The translations under genes and the position numbers were made by a program. The notes beneath the pieces are model-generated. The model had not been told where the DNA came from. It ran no database searches and saw only the letters and a program-made list of their open reading frames with translations. From Thunnus maccoyii (taxonomy: Eukaryota; Chordata; Actinopteri; Scombriformes; Scombridae), in contig NC_056546.1 in assembly GCF_910596095.1 (NCBI RefSeq), positions 16,640,425-16,704,424 of the forward strand: DNA of 64,000 nt. The letters run 5' to 3'. This document shows positions 63,541 to 64,000 of this stretch, piece after piece. Within the stretch, counting starts at the first letter, position 1. Every line of letters starts with the position of its first letter.

Positions 63541-64000
63541 CTGTTTACAAAGAAGAGAGGAGATTGTTGGTGTGAAAGTCAGTGGACTGTATCACTGGTG
63601 AAAATTTACATCATAGTAGCAACACAGCTGTTAGTTATGCAGCTATTTACATTGCCAGATGTGGTCATTGTTGACTATCTTTACTGATGGAATAATCACT
63701 TGATGAGTTCATGAATTAACAATTGATCAAGAGGCTTCTACCTGTCAAGAAAATAGCAAATTGGATGTATCAAATCACTGTCTGTGGCCTCTCACATAAC
63801 TTAAATAAAGTTAAACATGCTAATGAAAAAAACCCACTCTTCATATGGGGAGATACACTCTTGGACTCCAAGCTGTAAGTTTCAGATTTGTGTGAGTGAG
63901 TAAAACACAACAAATTGGACTACAAAAGCTGCTTAAGTGTAAACATAATCCATACTAATACAAAAATCTTGTACACTTTATTTTCTTCTCGACAATTTAA
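63541..64000. other. Window end, nothing recognised
   Basis: AT-rich sequence without a supported exon, RNA or repeat family. Confidence 0.5.

Noticed and set aside
59221..64000. Expected HPS1 gene next to pyroxd2
   Set aside because: No exon resembling HPS1 is recognised; it may lie beyond the window or elsewhere in this species.

Overview
This window is vertebrate nuclear DNA, most likely from a percomorph teleost fish. The genes are split by GT-AG introns, many of them only 85-110 bp. Long CA/GT microsatellites are common, and introns and spacers carry small non-autonomous DNA transposons that I recognise from teleost genomes. The species cannot be named from the sequence. I see no bacterial-type operon, CRISPR array, virus or confident RNA gene.

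Three protein-coding genes lie head to tail on the minus strand, and every exon below was joined by hand from splice sites and reading phase. (1) loxl4, lysyl oxidase-like 4: 14 coding exons between 33119 and 14084 plus a non-coding first exon near 34400, giving 809 residues. (2) A protein with tetratricopeptide repeats, an RRM and a CCCH zinc finger, related to TTC31: 16 exons between 48096 and 39904, giving 517 residues. (3) pyroxd2, a phytoene-dehydrogenase-like FAD oxidoreductase: 16 exons between 58977 and 49787, giving 580 residues. All three frames stay open across every junction.

Layout: 1-11260 is intergenic with no supported gene. 11265-14083 is the probable loxl4 3'UTR. 14084-34440 is loxl4. 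34450-37390 is spacer. 37395-39903 is the probable 3'UTR of the TPR-RRM-CCCH gene, which runs to about 48240. 48325-49110 is a transposon cluster. 49320-59020 is pyroxd2, whose intron 2 is packed with DNA-transposon remnants. 59030-64000 is spacer with a foldback element, a Tc1-like element carrying a nested retrotransposon fragment, and one weak candidate terminal exon.

The genes do not form a pathway. LOXL4 is a secreted copper amine oxidase that cross-links collagen and elastin. The TPR-RRM-CCCH protein is a predicted intracellular RNA-binding scaffold. PYROXD2 is a mitochondrial flavoprotein. What links them is synteny: human LOXL4 and PYROXD2 are neighbours on 10q24, and the middle gene resembles TTC31, which lies near LOXL3 on human 2p13. 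This suggests a block from the ancient vertebrate genome duplications in which the fish kept a gene missing between LOXL4 and PYROXD2 in human. The most notable observations are the paired loss of two disulfide-partner cysteines in the third SRCR domain of LOXL4, a perfect 30-bp-stem hairpin in a loxl4 intron, a 20-nt microexon in the pyroxd2 FAD-binding loop, and TG repeats serving as the pyrimidine tract at two splice acceptors.
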